Shown: positions 46,674 to 55,638 of the stretch, piece by piece
Numbering within the stretch: position 1 is the first letter of the stretch
Layout of the letters: every line of letters begins with the position of its first letter
Assembly (NCBI RefSeq): GCF_003096835.1
Contig: NZ_QENZ01000003.1
Location: 806,001 to 870,000 of the forward strand
Direction of reading: 5' to 3'
Origin: Balneicella halophila
GTDB lineage: Bacteria > Bacteroidota > Bacteroidia > Bacteroidales > Balneicellaceae
Length of the DNA stretch: 64,000 bases
The notes under the pieces: model-generated
Seen by the model: the letters and a program-made list of their open reading frames with translations, nothing else
Told to the model about the DNA's origin: nothing
Database searches by the model: none
Made by a program: the position numbers and the translations under genes

Positions 46674-47565
46674 AATAAGAGTCGCAACACGTCCCAGCCT
46701 TTTAGCATATACCCAAACCATGCAAACGGTAGCTCTGCTAGAAAAAGCGCATCCTAAAGTGGAGTTTGAGGTTATTAAATACAGCACCCAGGGTGATCGT
46801 GACCAACGGAGCTCTTTAACACAGTTTGGCGGTACGGGTGTTTTTGTAAAGGAATTAGAGCATGCACTGCTTAGTAACCAAGCTGATATTGCCATACATA
46901 GTCTGAAAGATATGCCTTCAAATCAACCTGATGGACTTTGTTTAGCAGGTTTTCCGAAAAGAGAAGATCCTCGCGATGTATTCGTTGTGACTAATGAGCC
47001 AGTAAAGAAAGTAGGAACTGGTAGCCCACGTAGATTGTTACAATGTGCTTTACTTCATCCTGATGTTTCTTTTGTGGAAATAAGAGGCAATGTTGGAACT
47101 CGTTTAGAGAAAATGGAAAATGGACTTTGTGATGCCACTTTTCTTGCCAAGGCTGGTCTGAATCGTCTAGGGATAGAATTACCTCAAGGAACACCGTTAG
47201 ATGTAGAAAATTTTATTCCTGCTATCGGACAAGGCGCTTTAGCTATCGAATGTAGGACTGATGATGTTGAAACTCACAAAATAGTAGAGGCAATTACAGA
47301 TGAGAACACTAAAGTAGCAGTAGGTGCAGAACGTGCTTTTATGAAAGAAGTAGAAGGAGGTTGTAAATTTCCTCTAGCAGCTCATGCATTTAAACAAGGC
47401 GGTAAATTGCGTTTTCTTGCTGTTATTGGGGATTTGAATACTAATGAATACATCAAGAGAATTGAAGAATTTGATATAGATAAAGCAGTAGAGCAAGCGA
47501 TAACAGTTGCTAAAGAAATGAAACAAGCTTGCAAAGAAAAAAACATAAATTTAGAATTTGAATAA
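46663..47565 (+). CDS. hemC: Hydroxymethylbilane synthase (porphobilinogen deaminase)
   Basis: A 300-residue haem-pathway enzyme that joins four porphobilinogens. It shows KIRVATRPSLLAYTQT, STQGDRDQRSSL, the HSLKDMPSNQ loop, the VEIRGNVGTRLEKME segment and the dipyrromethane cofactor cysteine in EGGCKFPLAAHA. It overlaps comB and is followed by hemB after 10 bp. Confidence 0.97.
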   Translation: MRNKIRVATRPSLLAYTQTMQTVALLEKAHPKVEFEVIKYSTQGDRDQRSSLTQFGGTGVFVKELEHALLSNQADIAIHSLKDMPSNQPDGLCLAGFPKREDPRDVFVVTNEPVKKVGTGSPRRLLQCALLHPDVSFVEIRGNVGTRLEKMENGLCDATFLAKAGLNRLGIELPQGTPLDVENFIPAIGQGALAIECRTDDVETHKIVEAITDENTKVAVGAERAFMKEVEGGCKFPLAAHAFKQGGKLRFLAVIGDLNTNEYIKRIEEFDIDKAVEQAITVAKEMKQACKEKNINLEFE

Positions 47566-47575
47566 GATTAAAGAT

Positions 47576-48559
47576 ATGAGACCATTATTTCCAACAAGCA
47601 GACCACGTCGCTTGAGATACAATTCAGTATTACGTGAAATGATAAGTGAAACAAGCTTGTCATTAAATGATTTTATTATGCCTTTATTTGTACGACCAGG
47701 TAAAGAAGAACGTGTTCCTATACAATCTATGCCAGGAAATTTCCAACTTTCTGTTGATGAATTAGTGAAGGAATGCAAAGAATTGAGCGATTTAGGAATC
47801 AAAGCCGTACTGTTATTTGGTATTCCTGAAACTAAAGATGAGGATGGAACCGTTGCTACTCATGACCATAGCATTGTACAACAAGGTATACGTGCCATTA
47901 AAAAAGAGCTGCCTGATATGTATATTATTGCAGATGTTTGTAACTGCGAATATACTACACACGGTCATTGCGGTACGATTATAGACGGAGATGTGGACAA
48001 TGATTCGACATTAATAACCTTAGCAAATCAATCTGTGTCATTAGCCAGAGCAGGAGCAGACATGATAGCACCCAGTGACATGATGGACGGAAGGATAGGT
48101 GCTATACGAAAAGCTTTAGATGAGAATGGTTATGAAAAAACTCCGATTATGGCGTATTCAGCAAAATTTGCATCAGCATTTTACGGGCCTTTCAGAGATG
48201 CTGCTGAAAGTGCACCGCAATTTGGTGATAGACGAACCTATCAAATGGATTTTCGTAATGGAGATGAAGCGCTTCGTGAAATTGAAGCGGATATAGCAGA
48301 AGGAGCAGACATCGTTATGGTGAAACCTGCATTATCATTTATGGACGTAATAGCACGAGCAAAAGATCGATACAATGTGCCCATGGCAGCTTACAATGTA
48401 AGTGGTGAGTTTTCGATGGTAAAGGCAGCTTCTGAAAATGGATGGGTTGATGAAGATCGGATAATAATGGAGATTATGTATTCTTTAAAGCGAGCTGGTA
48501 CTGACCTAATAATCAGCTACCACAGTAAAAGAGTTTCAGAAATATTAAATAACAAATAG
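47576..48559 (+). CDS. hemB: Delta-aminolevulinic acid dehydratase (porphobilinogen synthase)
   Basis: 327 residues from the ATG at 47576. It condenses two aminolevulinates to porphobilinogen, the step before hemC. The zinc-type cysteines are present (DVCNCEYTTHGHCG), as are the Schiff-base lysines in MAYSAKFASAFYGPFRD and IVMVKPALSF. A TTG at 47558 would extend it into hemC without family support. The stop is TAG. It lies directly downstream of hemC. Confidence 0.97.
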   Translation: MRPLFPTSRPRRLRYNSVLREMISETSLSLNDFIMPLFVRPGKEERVPIQSMPGNFQLSVDELVKECKELSDLGIKAVLLFGIPETKDEDGTVATHDHSIVQQGIRAIKKELPDMYIIADVCNCEYTTHGHCGTIIDGDVDNDSTLITLANQSVSLARAGADMIAPSDMMDGRIGAIRKALDENGYEKTPIMAYSAKFASAFYGPFRDAAESAPQFGDRRTYQMDFRNGDEALREIEADIAEGADIVMVKPALSFMDVIARAKDRYNVPMAAYNVSGEFSMVKAASENGWVDEDRIIMEIMYSLKRAGTDLIISYHSKRVSEILNNK

Positions 48560-48607
48560 TTTGTGTTATTTTTTGTCGCTAAAATCCTAATTTTTAGTGG
48601 TTTTTTA

Positions 48608-48638
48608 TTTGGTTTATATTAGATTTTCTTTATTTTTG
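48608..48638 (+). promoter_or_regulatory. Promoter of the HU gene
   Basis: TTTG at 48608-48611 and TATTTTTG at 48631-48638, 19 bases apart, match the Bacteroidota promoter fully. It lies 54 bp before the ATG at 48693, so a longer in-frame start at 48597 is ruled out. Confidence 0.8.
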
Positions 48639-48692
48639 TTTCGAAGAGTATTAAAATATGATAAGTACCAAAACACATTAAATTTTATAATT

Positions 48693-48965
48693 ATGAATAA
48701 AGCTGAACTAATTGATGCAATGGCAAGCAAAGCTGGCCTAACAAAAGCGGATGCAAAAAAAGCAATTGACGCATTCACAGAAGTAACAGGAGATGTACTA
48801 AAAAAAGGTGATAAGTTAACGCTTATCGGCTTTGGAACTTTCTCTGTCTCTAAGAGAGAAGCACGAACTGGTCGTAACCCACGCACAGGAGAGGCTCTAA
48901 AAATTAAAGCAAAAAATGTTGCTAAATTCAAGCCAGGAGCTGAACTTGCTAAAAAAGTACAATAG
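48693..48965 (+). CDS. hup: HU family DNA-binding protein
   Basis: A 90-residue nucleoid protein that bends DNA. It reads MNKAELIDAMASKAGLTKAD, GDKLTLIGFGTFSVSKREAR, TGRNPRTGEALKIKAKNVAKF, the last being the Pro-tipped DNA-binding arm. Length is normal. It has its own promoter and terminator. The stop is TAG. Confidence 0.97.
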   Translation: MNKAELIDAMASKAGLTKADAKKAIDAFTEVTGDVLKKGDKLTLIGFGTFSVSKREARTGRNPRTGEALKIKAKNVAKFKPGAELAKKVQ

Positions 48966-48987
48966 TTTAGCCTAACATATTAAAGAT

Positions 48988-49014
48988 AAGGGATGCGTTT
49001 GTATCCCTTTTTTT
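48988..49014 (+). terminator. Terminator of the HU gene
   Basis: AAGGGAT (48988-48994) pairs with ATCCCTT (49003-49009) and runs into seven T. It ends six bases before the trmH-family ATG at 49020. Confidence 0.82.
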
Positions 49015-49019
49015 GTACC

Positions 49020-49706
49020 ATGAAGTTATTGATTGATTATCTATCCGCTTTAGTGACGCAGGAGCGTATGCAGGTGTTAGAGCGTGTTTCCCAAAACAGG
49101 ACACGTCATTTAACAGTAGTTTTAGAAGATATATTTCAGCCACAAAATGCCAGTGCTGTTCTTCGTACTTGTGATTGTTTTGGTATTCAAGATGTACACA
49201 TTGTTGAAAATACGAATGAATACAATATTAATCCTGATGTAGTTTTGGGTGCTTCTCAATGGTTAAGCATTTATAATTACAATACGCAAAAAGAAAATAC
49301 TTCCACTGCTTTACAAGCCTTAAAGTCAGAAGGATACAGAATTGTTGCTACGTCTCCGCATGCAGAAGAACGTAGTCTGGAGAAATTTGATGTTACAGCT
49401 CAGAAAACAGCATTAGTTTTTGGCACAGAACTCACTGGAATTTCTGAGACTGTAAACGAATATGCGGATGATTTTTTAAAAATTCCGATGTTTGGTTTTA
49501 CTGAAAGTTTTAACATTTCGGTGTCTGCGGCTCTTATTTTACAACAATTAGTTTCCCAATTACGAGACTCCGACATTGATTGGAGATTACCAAACGACGA
49601 ACGAGAGGCATTGCTTGTAGATTGGTTGCTAAAGACTGTAAAACATAGCGACAAGGTGTTACGAAGATTTTACAAAGAACATCCGGATTTTACTCCTCTA
49701 ACCTAA
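49020..49706 (+). CDS. TrmH/SpoU-family tRNA/rRNA methyltransferase
   Basis: 228 residues from the ATG at 49020; a longer start at 48993 would fall inside the HU terminator. The SPOUT motifs are clear: VLEDIFQPQNASAVLRTCDCFG, VFGTELTGISE and IPMFGFTESFNISVSAALIL. Such enzymes 2'-O-methylate ribose, often G18 of tRNA. How it is transcribed is unclear, as the HU terminator lies right before it; readthrough is possible. Its stop overlaps the convergent next gene by 17 bp. Confidence 0.9.
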   Translation: MKLLIDYLSALVTQERMQVLERVSQNRTRHLTVVLEDIFQPQNASAVLRTCDCFGIQDVHIVENTNEYNINPDVVLGASQWLSIYNYNTQKENTSTALQALKSEGYRIVATSPHAEERSLEKFDVTAQKTALVFGTELTGISETVNEYADDFLKIPMFGFTESFNISVSAALILQQLVSQLRDSDIDWRLPNDEREALLVDWLLKTVKHSDKVLRRFYKEHPDFTPLT

Positions 49707-51015
49707 TGAGATATTGCTGCCAAGTTTGTTGGCTAATTTTTCCATTTTTTTCTACTAGGACGTAGTATGGGAATCTACCTAATCGATAGTCTCGTAATGT
49801 ATAGCTGTGGTAAGGAATTACAAATTGTTTCCAATTGTTTGGAGCAATATCAATACTTTTCGTTGCACTGAATAGGATGACTTCAAACTTGCTGTACTTT
49901 TCTTGTAATTCTTGTAACGTTTTTATGCTAACGTCATTATTTACAGCACCATCAAAAAAGGCAATTAGTGTTGGTTTGTTTGTTTTTAAAATTGAGGAAT
50001 TATACGTTAGTCCATCAGTAGCTTTCAAAGAAAAGTTTGGGGCACTGCTACCCTTAAACTGTTTGTAAAATTTGGAAATGATACTTTCAGCAAGTTCTAT
50101 ATTAGTTTTGTTATTGCTTTGCTCAGCAATCAAAGACAATTTTTTTAGTGCTACTTTTGGGGGGATAGTTTTGAGTTGCAAACCAGAATGCAATATGTAA
50201 ATAAAGAAATGTTCATTTAGTGCAATATCAGCAGTTCCAGTTATACTTTTTGAGATTTTATAAAGGTCGCTATAGCTATTATTTGCCACTAACTGTTTGT
50301 ATAGAGGGCGGTAATCAGTTGCTTGTGAAAAATCTTCCGCAATAGGCTTTGCCAGTTTTTTCATTAAGCTCACATAGGCGGTATTGTGTAGCAACAAAGG
50401 CTTATTTGCATAAAATGTTTCTATAATCTTATTTTGTTCTCCAGACACATAGTACAGATAGGCTTCTTTATATGTAGCATAGCTTTTTAAATGTGGTATA
50501 GCTGAAATAGACCTAAGTTTCTCAATGTAATCTATGTGTTCGCTTGCGCTTTTCTTCTGATAAATAGCTCGAAAATTGCTTTTTAAATAGTTGTTAAAAG
50601 CGCTATCATATGCCGAAATTGACTGGTTCAAAGAGTTTTTATTTTCAATAAATAACGGGATTTCCCTTCCGGAATAGCTTTTTAATTGGATAAAAGCCTC
50701 CTCGAGTTTTCGGCGATTGGGAAGCTTGAGTGCTAATGTTTTGTCTGGCTCGGCATAAAAAATGAGATGAAAAGAATAGATAGGAATATAAACAAGTTGT
50801 GGTTTTCTAATATTTAGAGAAAAAGAAAGTGCACCATCGGTTGCGACTGTCTTTTCTTCTAAAAGTTGCGGAGTATGTGATAAGAGATTGTCGTAGGCAT
50901 AAATGCGTAGAGGAATGTCAGCATAACTTTTATCTGCTATTTTAATCAAAGTTTGTCCATGACCGACAGTAATCAATACCAAAAATGGAAATATAACCAA
51001 CCAAGCCTTTTTCAT
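49690..51015 (-). CDS. Secreted thioredoxin-fold protein without cysteines
   Basis: A 441-residue exported protein: signal peptide at 1-20 (WLVIFPFLVLITVGHGQ), then about 300 residues of mixed helix and strand like the N-terminal domains of Bacteroidota TlpA-type proteins. A C-terminal thioredoxin-like domain spans about 325-441 (SSAPNFSLKATDGLTYNSSIL, LIAFFDGAVNNDVSIKTLQELQEKY). Where TlpA proteins have WCxxC this one has GAVNN, and I find no cysteine in the whole sequence, so it cannot act as a thiol-disulfide enzyme. It may be a binding or structural variant. Confidence 0.75.
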   Translation of the reverse strand: MKKAWLVIFPFLVLITVGHGQTLIKIADKSYADIPLRIYAYDNLLSHTPQLLEEKTVATDGALSFSLNIRKPQLVYIPIYSFHLIFYAEPDKTLALKLPNRRKLEEAFIQLKSYSGREIPLFIENKNSLNQSISAYDSAFNNYLKSNFRAIYQKKSASEHIDYIEKLRSISAIPHLKSYATYKEAYLYYVSGEQNKIIETFYANKPLLLHNTAYVSLMKKLAKPIAEDFSQATDYRPLYKQLVANNSYSDLYKISKSITGTADIALNEHFFIYILHSGLQLKTIPPKVALKKLSLIAEQSNNKTNIELAESIISKFYKQFKGSSAPNFSLKATDGLTYNSSILKTNKPTLIAFFDGAVNNDVSIKTLQELQEKYSKFEVILFSATKSIDIAPNNWKQFVIPYHSYTLRDYRLGRFPYYVLVEKNGKISQQTWQQYLIRLEE

Positions 51016-51022
51016 AAGTTAT

Positions 51023-52165
51023 CTATTCTAATAGTGAAAGCCCAATTTCAAGATAATGAGTAATGTCCTCAGTTATATATCCGATTTCTTCCAAAGCCTT
51101 TTTTTCTCCTAAGCGAACAACAACAGCATTTTTATCTGGAATACTATAAATATACTGCCCTTTATGACCTCTCATATATGGAACCGGACCGTTCTTTGTA
51201 GGCAGTATCCACCATTGATAGGCATAAAACACTAATTCGTTATCGTCTCGATCCAAAAGGTAAGTTTTTGCTTCTGTGGCTTCTCTCATATATGATTCGG
51301 AGACAATTCTTTTACCATTCCACATGCCTTTATCTAAGACGAGTTGACCAATGCGTGCAATATCTTTAGCATTGGTATGGAAACAACAGAAAGCTCTTTC
51401 ATCACCATTCTTACTATCTTTAGACCATAATGCAGGATATTCAGCGCCCAATGGTTTCCATATCTTTTCCTGAGCATATTTACTTACAGTAACACCAGTT
51501 GCCTTTTCAACAATGTAGGAAAGCAATTGTGTGTCACCGCTGAGGTATTTGAATCTTTTGCCAGGTGTGGCTACCAACTTTTGCTGAGTCGTAAGCTTGC
51601 GTAAATTATTCCCATAATAAGCTTGTGTTGTTATTGAAAAAGGACTGGTATAAATTTCGTTCCAATCTAGACCGGAACTCATAGTAAGAAGATTTTGAAT
51701 CGTAATATCTCCTCGATTATCATTTGAAAACTCTGGAATATATTTGCCTATAGATTCATCTACGGACTCAATTTTCCCTTCGTCGATGGCAATTCCAATG
51801 AGTAAACTCACAATGCTTTTTGTCACAGAAAATAAATTGGAATGTACACTATCTGAGCCATTATCCCAGTATGACTCATGAAGAATTTTCCCATCTTGAA
51901 TAACCAAGAAGGCTGTAGTCTCATGGGATTCTAAGTAAGAGAGAGCTTCCTTCGTAAATTCTTTTTTGTTGTAATTGGAAGCGTATTCCCAAGGAATAGG
52001 TTGTGCTGTTTCCACTGTATCATTTTCAAAAATCTTGTAATCATCAAGATCCGGATACCAATGCGTAAAGCTTTGTTTTAGATAATAGGGCGCAAATAAA
52101 AGATAGAGTAAGACACAAACTCCAAGAAATAGAGCTGTGCGTGCTAGGTTTTTACTGATTTTCAT
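51023..52165 (-). CDS. Membrane-anchored serine hydrolase, beta-lactamase family
   Basis: A 380-residue class C/EstB-like hydrolase. One N-terminal membrane helix (TALFLGVCVLLYLLFAPYYL) probably anchors it facing the periplasm. The SxxK nucleophile motif is SVTK (LFSVTKSIVSLLIG), the Tyr motif is YLSGDTQLL, and MRGHKGQYIY holds the HKG in place of KTG. The family includes esterases and peptidases, and a true antibiotic beta-lactamase is unlikely. It lies 9 bp after coaD and 7 bp before the thioredoxin-fold gene on the same strand. Confidence 0.88.
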   Translation of the reverse strand: MKISKNLARTALFLGVCVLLYLLFAPYYLKQSFTHWYPDLDDYKIFENDTVETAQPIPWEYASNYNKKEFTKEALSYLESHETTAFLVIQDGKILHESYWDNGSDSVHSNLFSVTKSIVSLLIGIAIDEGKIESVDESIGKYIPEFSNDNRGDITIQNLLTMSSGLDWNEIYTSPFSITTQAYYGNNLRKLTTQQKLVATPGKRFKYLSGDTQLLSYIVEKATGVTVSKYAQEKIWKPLGAEYPALWSKDSKNGDERAFCCFHTNAKDIARIGQLVLDKGMWNGKRIVSESYMREATEAKTYLLDRDDNELVFYAYQWWILPTKNGPVPYMRGHKGQYIYSIPDKNAVVVRLGEKKALEEIGYITEDITHYLEIGLSLLE

Positions 52166-52174
52166 GGGGGATAG

Positions 52175-52678
52175 CTACTTTATTGACAAAGCATTCTTAA
52201 TGTGAAATTCACTTTTGTCTAATTTGTCAGGGATAAACATAGATGCATCACCACCATGGCGAATGATATCTCTCACAATTGTTGAGGTAACAGGGGTAAG
52301 CTCTGGAGGTGTAAGTAAAAAGATACTTTCTAAACCATTTGAAAGTGCTTTGTTCATCTGTGCAATGGCTCTTTCATATTCAAAATCAGAAGAGGTTCGT
52401 AGTCCTCTTAATATATAAGAGGCATGATGCTTTTGAGCGAAATCTATAGTTAAGCCTTCGTAGGATTCTACTGAAATTTTAGGCTCATTAGCGAAGAGTG
52501 TTTCAATCCATTTTATGCGTTGCTCAAGCGGGAAGAAACTCTTTTTAGTTGCATTGAATCCTACACCTATAATTATCTTATCAAAGATGTCAACTCCTTT
52601 ATTAACAATGTATTCATGTCCTGTGGTGAAAGGGTCAAACGAGCCGGGGAATATGGCAACTTTTTCTTTACAACTCAT
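52175..52678 (-). CDS. coaD: Phosphopantetheine adenylyltransferase
   Basis: A 167-residue enzyme of coenzyme A synthesis. The nucleotidyl-transferase motif is GSFDPFTTGHEYIV (TxGH), with FFPLEQRIKWIETLF, LRGLRTSSDFEYERAIAQMN and the C-terminal TPVTSTIVRDIIRHGGDAS. It is slightly longer than usual. It is the first gene of a three-gene minus-strand run. Confidence 0.96.
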   Translation of the reverse strand: MSCKEKVAIFPGSFDPFTTGHEYIVNKGVDIFDKIIIGVGFNATKKSFFPLEQRIKWIETLFANEPKISVESYEGLTIDFAQKHHASYILRGLRTSSDFEYERAIAQMNKALSNGLESIFLLTPPELTPVTSTIVRDIIRHGGDASMFIPDKLDKSEFHIKNALSIK

Positions 52679-52801
52679 TATTACTAGTCCGGTTTTTTAT
52701 TGTTACAGGATGGCAAGATACGATTTTTTCAAATACTGAACCTTTTTTTATCAACGACTTTTAAAATATCTGTTCATAAAACAATCTAAGTGAAATTAGA
52801 T

Positions 52802-52833
52802 TTTGATTATTTCTGTTTTTTAGCGTAAGTTTG
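52802..52833 (+). promoter_or_regulatory. Promoter of dnaN
   Basis: TTTG at 52802-52805 and TAAGTTTG at 52826-52833, 20 bases apart, match the consensus. The ATG is 63 bp downstream. Confidence 0.65.
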
Positions 52834-52896
52834 TATGTCGTGGTTAAGGCTATGAAATAATAAGAAGATAAAAACAAAAATCATAATAATATACCT

Positions 52897-54027
52897 ATGA
52901 AATTTATAGTAAAAAGTTCTGATTTACTGCAACATCTATTGGCAGTAGGTAGAGTTATCAATACAAAAAACACACTTCCTATTTTGGATAATTTTTTGTT
53001 TGAAATTGAAGGAGAAGAATTGACTATTACGGCATCTGATTTGGAAACAACTTTACAAACAAAATTGATGTTAAGTAACAGTACTGCTAATGGTAGAATT
53101 GCTTTACAAGCAAAACTTTTGACCGAAACTCTAAAGGAATTTCCTGAGCAACCTTTGACTTTTGATATTGATGATGAAACACTTTCTGTTAAAATCTTCT
53201 CAGACAAAGGAGAGTTTAGTATTATGGGACAAAATGGTGACGAATATCCAGCACTTCCTGTCAGAGACAGTGAAAGCCTTTGCAAATTGACTATTTCACC
53301 TCAAGCTTTTCTTTCAGGAATTTCAAAAACACTTTTTGCTACTGCAGATGACGAGCTTCGCCCAGTGATGAATGGTATTTATATTGAGATGTCTCCTGAA
53401 AATGTAACCTTTGTTGCTTCTGATGCGCATAAATTGGTGCGATATAGAAGAATGGACGCACACTCTGAGGCAGATGCCGCTTTTATTTTACCCAAAAAAC
53501 CTGCTGGCCTGCTAAAAAATATTTTGTCAAAACAAGAAGAAGATATTGTTTTAGAGTTTGACAACCAAAATGCATTTGTGAACTTGACTGATTACAAATT
53601 GGTATGTCGCTTAATAGAAGGTAGCTACCCTCGCTATGCCTCTGTGATTCCAACAAACAATGAAAATAAAATGACAATTGATAGATTAGAATTACACAAT
53701 ACGCTAAAGCGTGTCTCTGTTTTCTCTAATCCTGCAACAAATCTTATTCGTATGTCAATAGATGGTAATGAGTTGTCGGTTTCAGCACAGGATTTAGATT
53801 ACTCTATCTCAGCACACGAAACCATTCCGTGTGAATATAATGGAACGCCCATAGAGATTGGATTTAAGTCTGTTTTTTTACTGGAGATTCTTTCTAATAT
53901 GTCAGCGACTGATGTAGTTGTAGAATTATCTGATGGTGCAAGAGCCGGCTTGTTTTTACCGCAAGAGGAGGCTACTGCCAATGAAGACACACTCATGTTG
54001 CTGATGCCAATGATGCTTAACGCATAG
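52897..54027 (+). CDS. dnaN: DNA polymerase III beta subunit (sliding clamp)
   Basis: A 376-residue clamp of three similar domains. It shows MKFIVKSSDLLQHLLAVGRVINTKNTLPILDNFLF, DGEYPALP-like NGDEYPALPVRD, the FATADDELRPVMNGIYIE segment and the C-terminal ALMLLMPM-like TLMLLMPMMLNA. Length is normal. Here it is not next to dnaA; a DnaQ-like exonuclease follows 114 bp downstream. The stop is TAG. Confidence 0.98.
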   Translation: MKFIVKSSDLLQHLLAVGRVINTKNTLPILDNFLFEIEGEELTITASDLETTLQTKLMLSNSTANGRIALQAKLLTETLKEFPEQPLTFDIDDETLSVKIFSDKGEFSIMGQNGDEYPALPVRDSESLCKLTISPQAFLSGISKTLFATADDELRPVMNGIYIEMSPENVTFVASDAHKLVRYRRMDAHSEADAAFILPKKPAGLLKNILSKQEEDIVLEFDNQNAFVNLTDYKLVCRLIEGSYPRYASVIPTNNENKMTIDRLELHNTLKRVSVFSNPATNLIRMSIDGNELSVSAQDLDYSISAHETIPCEYNGTPIEIGFKSVFLLEILSNMSATDVVVELSDGARAGLFLPQEEATANEDTLMLLMPMMLNA

Positions 54028-54141
54028 TGAAAATTTATAGAGTTTAAAGATATTGTCACTAGTCTGTAGCTAATCTCACTTACTTTAGTTAGTGAGTTTC
54101 ATTGCTATAACGGTGAAAGATTTATTAAATAAAAATTTCGA

Positions 54142-54912
54142 ATGCAATTACAATTAAAAAAGCCCATTGTATTTTTCGACCTAGAAACTACGGGAACCAA
54201 TATTGCTACAGATAGAATCGTAGAAATCGCACTTTGTAAGGTACATCCTGATGGGAAAGAAGAAGTGAAAACTTATCGTGTAAACCCGGAAATGCCTATT
54301 CCCCCTGAAGTTTCTGAAATCCATGGGATTTATGATGAGGATATTAAAGATTCTCCTACTTTTAAAGAAATTGCTAAAGAAATAGTCTCTTTTATTACCG
54401 GTTGTGATTTAGGAGGTTACAACTCTAATCGTTTTGATGTTCCCCTGTTAGCTGAGGAACTTTTACGTGCCGATGTTGACCATGATGTTAAGCGTCATCG
54501 TTTGGTTGATGTACAAGTAATCTTCCATACTATGGAAAAGAGAACTTTAGAAGCTGCCTATAAATTCTATTGCGATAAAGATTTAAAAGATGCTCATAGT
54601 GCTGAGGCTGACACTATTGCCACTTACGAAGTGCTTAAATCACAATTAGAACGTTACAAAGATTTAGAAAATGATATCGATTTTCTGTCTAAGTTTACTA
54701 CACGTACCCGAAATGCAGATTTCGCAGGATTCATTGCCTTTAATGACAAAGATCAGGAGATTTTTAATTTTGGAAAGTTCAAAGGACGTGTAGTTGAGGA
54801 GGTACTGGAAACAGATCCTGGTTATTTCGGATGGATATTAAATAGTGACTTTCCATTATATACCAAGAAAGTTTTGACAAATATCAAACTCCGAAAGGCG
54901 ACTTTGTTTTAA
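54142..54912 (+). CDS. DnaQ-like 3'-5' exonuclease
   Basis: A 256-residue DEDDh exonuclease. Exo I is FFDLETTGTN near 13-22 (Asp, Glu), Exo II GYNSNRFDVPLL (Asp), and Exo III HSAEADTIATYEVL (His, Asp). The C-terminal 60 residues (GFIAFNDKDQEIFNFGKFKGR, then YFGWILNSDFP) resemble the small domain seen in Pol III epsilon-related proteins of Bacteroidota. It could be the replicative proofreading subunit or a repair or RNA exonuclease; the position after dnaN supports a replication link. Confidence 0.9.
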   Translation: MQLQLKKPIVFFDLETTGTNIATDRIVEIALCKVHPDGKEEVKTYRVNPEMPIPPEVSEIHGIYDEDIKDSPTFKEIAKEIVSFITGCDLGGYNSNRFDVPLLAEELLRADVDHDVKRHRLVDVQVIFHTMEKRTLEAAYKFYCDKDLKDAHSAEADTIATYEVLKSQLERYKDLENDIDFLSKFTTRTRNADFAGFIAFNDKDQEIFNFGKFKGRVVEEVLETDPGYFGWILNSDFPLYTKKVLTNIKLRKATLF

Positions 54913-54930
54913 CCTCAAATAATTGCATTT

Positions 54931-55542
54931 ATGAAAATTGTTTGTATTGGAAGAAACTATCGTGAACATGCCAAGGAGCTGAACAATCCTGTACCTAAGG
55001 AGCCTGTTATCTTTATGAAGCCAGATTCGGCACTTCTTCGCAATAATGACCCTTTTTATTATCCTGATTTTTCTAAAGATATTCACTACGAATTGGAAGT
55101 AGTTGTAAGAATTAACAAATTGGGAAAATCTATCTCTGAAGAGTTTGCTCCACGATATTATGATGAAATAGGCTTAGGCATTGATCTTACAGCGCGAGAC
55201 ATTCAGAAACGATGTAAAGAAAAAGGATTGCCATGGGAGCGAGCAAAGGCTTTCGATTTTTCTGCTGTGCAAAGCACATTTATTTCAAAAAAAGAATTAC
55301 CTCCCGTTGATGCGTTACATTTTCAATTGGAGAAAAATGGTAAAATAGTGCAAGATGGTTTCACTGGAGATATGCTATTCCCCATTAATCAACTCATTGC
55401 TGAGATCTCGAAATATTTCACGCTTAAGATTGGAGACTTAATCTATACCGGGACTCCGGAGGGAGTAGGATCGCTTGCTATTGGTGATAAATTGAAAGGT
55501 ACACTTGAAGGACAAAGCTTATTAGACTTTGAAGTGAAGTAA
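54931..55542 (+). CDS. Fumarylacetoacetate hydrolase family protein
   Basis: A 203-residue FAH-fold protein. Metal-binding and active-site segments are HYELEVVVRI (Glu pair), GLGIDLTARDIQ (Asp) and the C-terminal DLIYTGTPEGVGSLAIGD. Small members are acylpyruvases or oxaloacetate decarboxylases; the sequence does not decide. It is 18 bp after the exonuclease and 96 bp before hutU. Confidence 0.92.
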   Translation: MKIVCIGRNYREHAKELNNPVPKEPVIFMKPDSALLRNNDPFYYPDFSKDIHYELEVVVRINKLGKSISEEFAPRYYDEIGLGIDLTARDIQKRCKEKGLPWERAKAFDFSAVQSTFISKKELPPVDALHFQLEKNGKIVQDGFTGDMLFPINQLIAEISKYFTLKIGDLIYTGTPEGVGSLAIGDKLKGTLEGQSLLDFEVK

Positions 55543-55638
55543 AGCATTGAATAACAGCAAACGATTTTACTCATTTTCATTAGTTTTTTATAATTTTAGC
55601 CGAATTTTAGAAAGAACTTTTAAAAAATAGAAGGAAAT

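Noticed and set aside
48597-48692. Longer N-terminus for HU
   Set aside because: It would contain the full TTTG-N19-TATTTTTG promoter and adds hydrophobic residues that HU proteins lack.
51023-52165. A true antibiotic beta-lactamase
   Set aside because: The SxxK motif is present, but the KTG triad is HKG, the Tyr motif is YLS, and a membrane anchor precedes it; this fits the broad serine-hydrolase/esterase family better.
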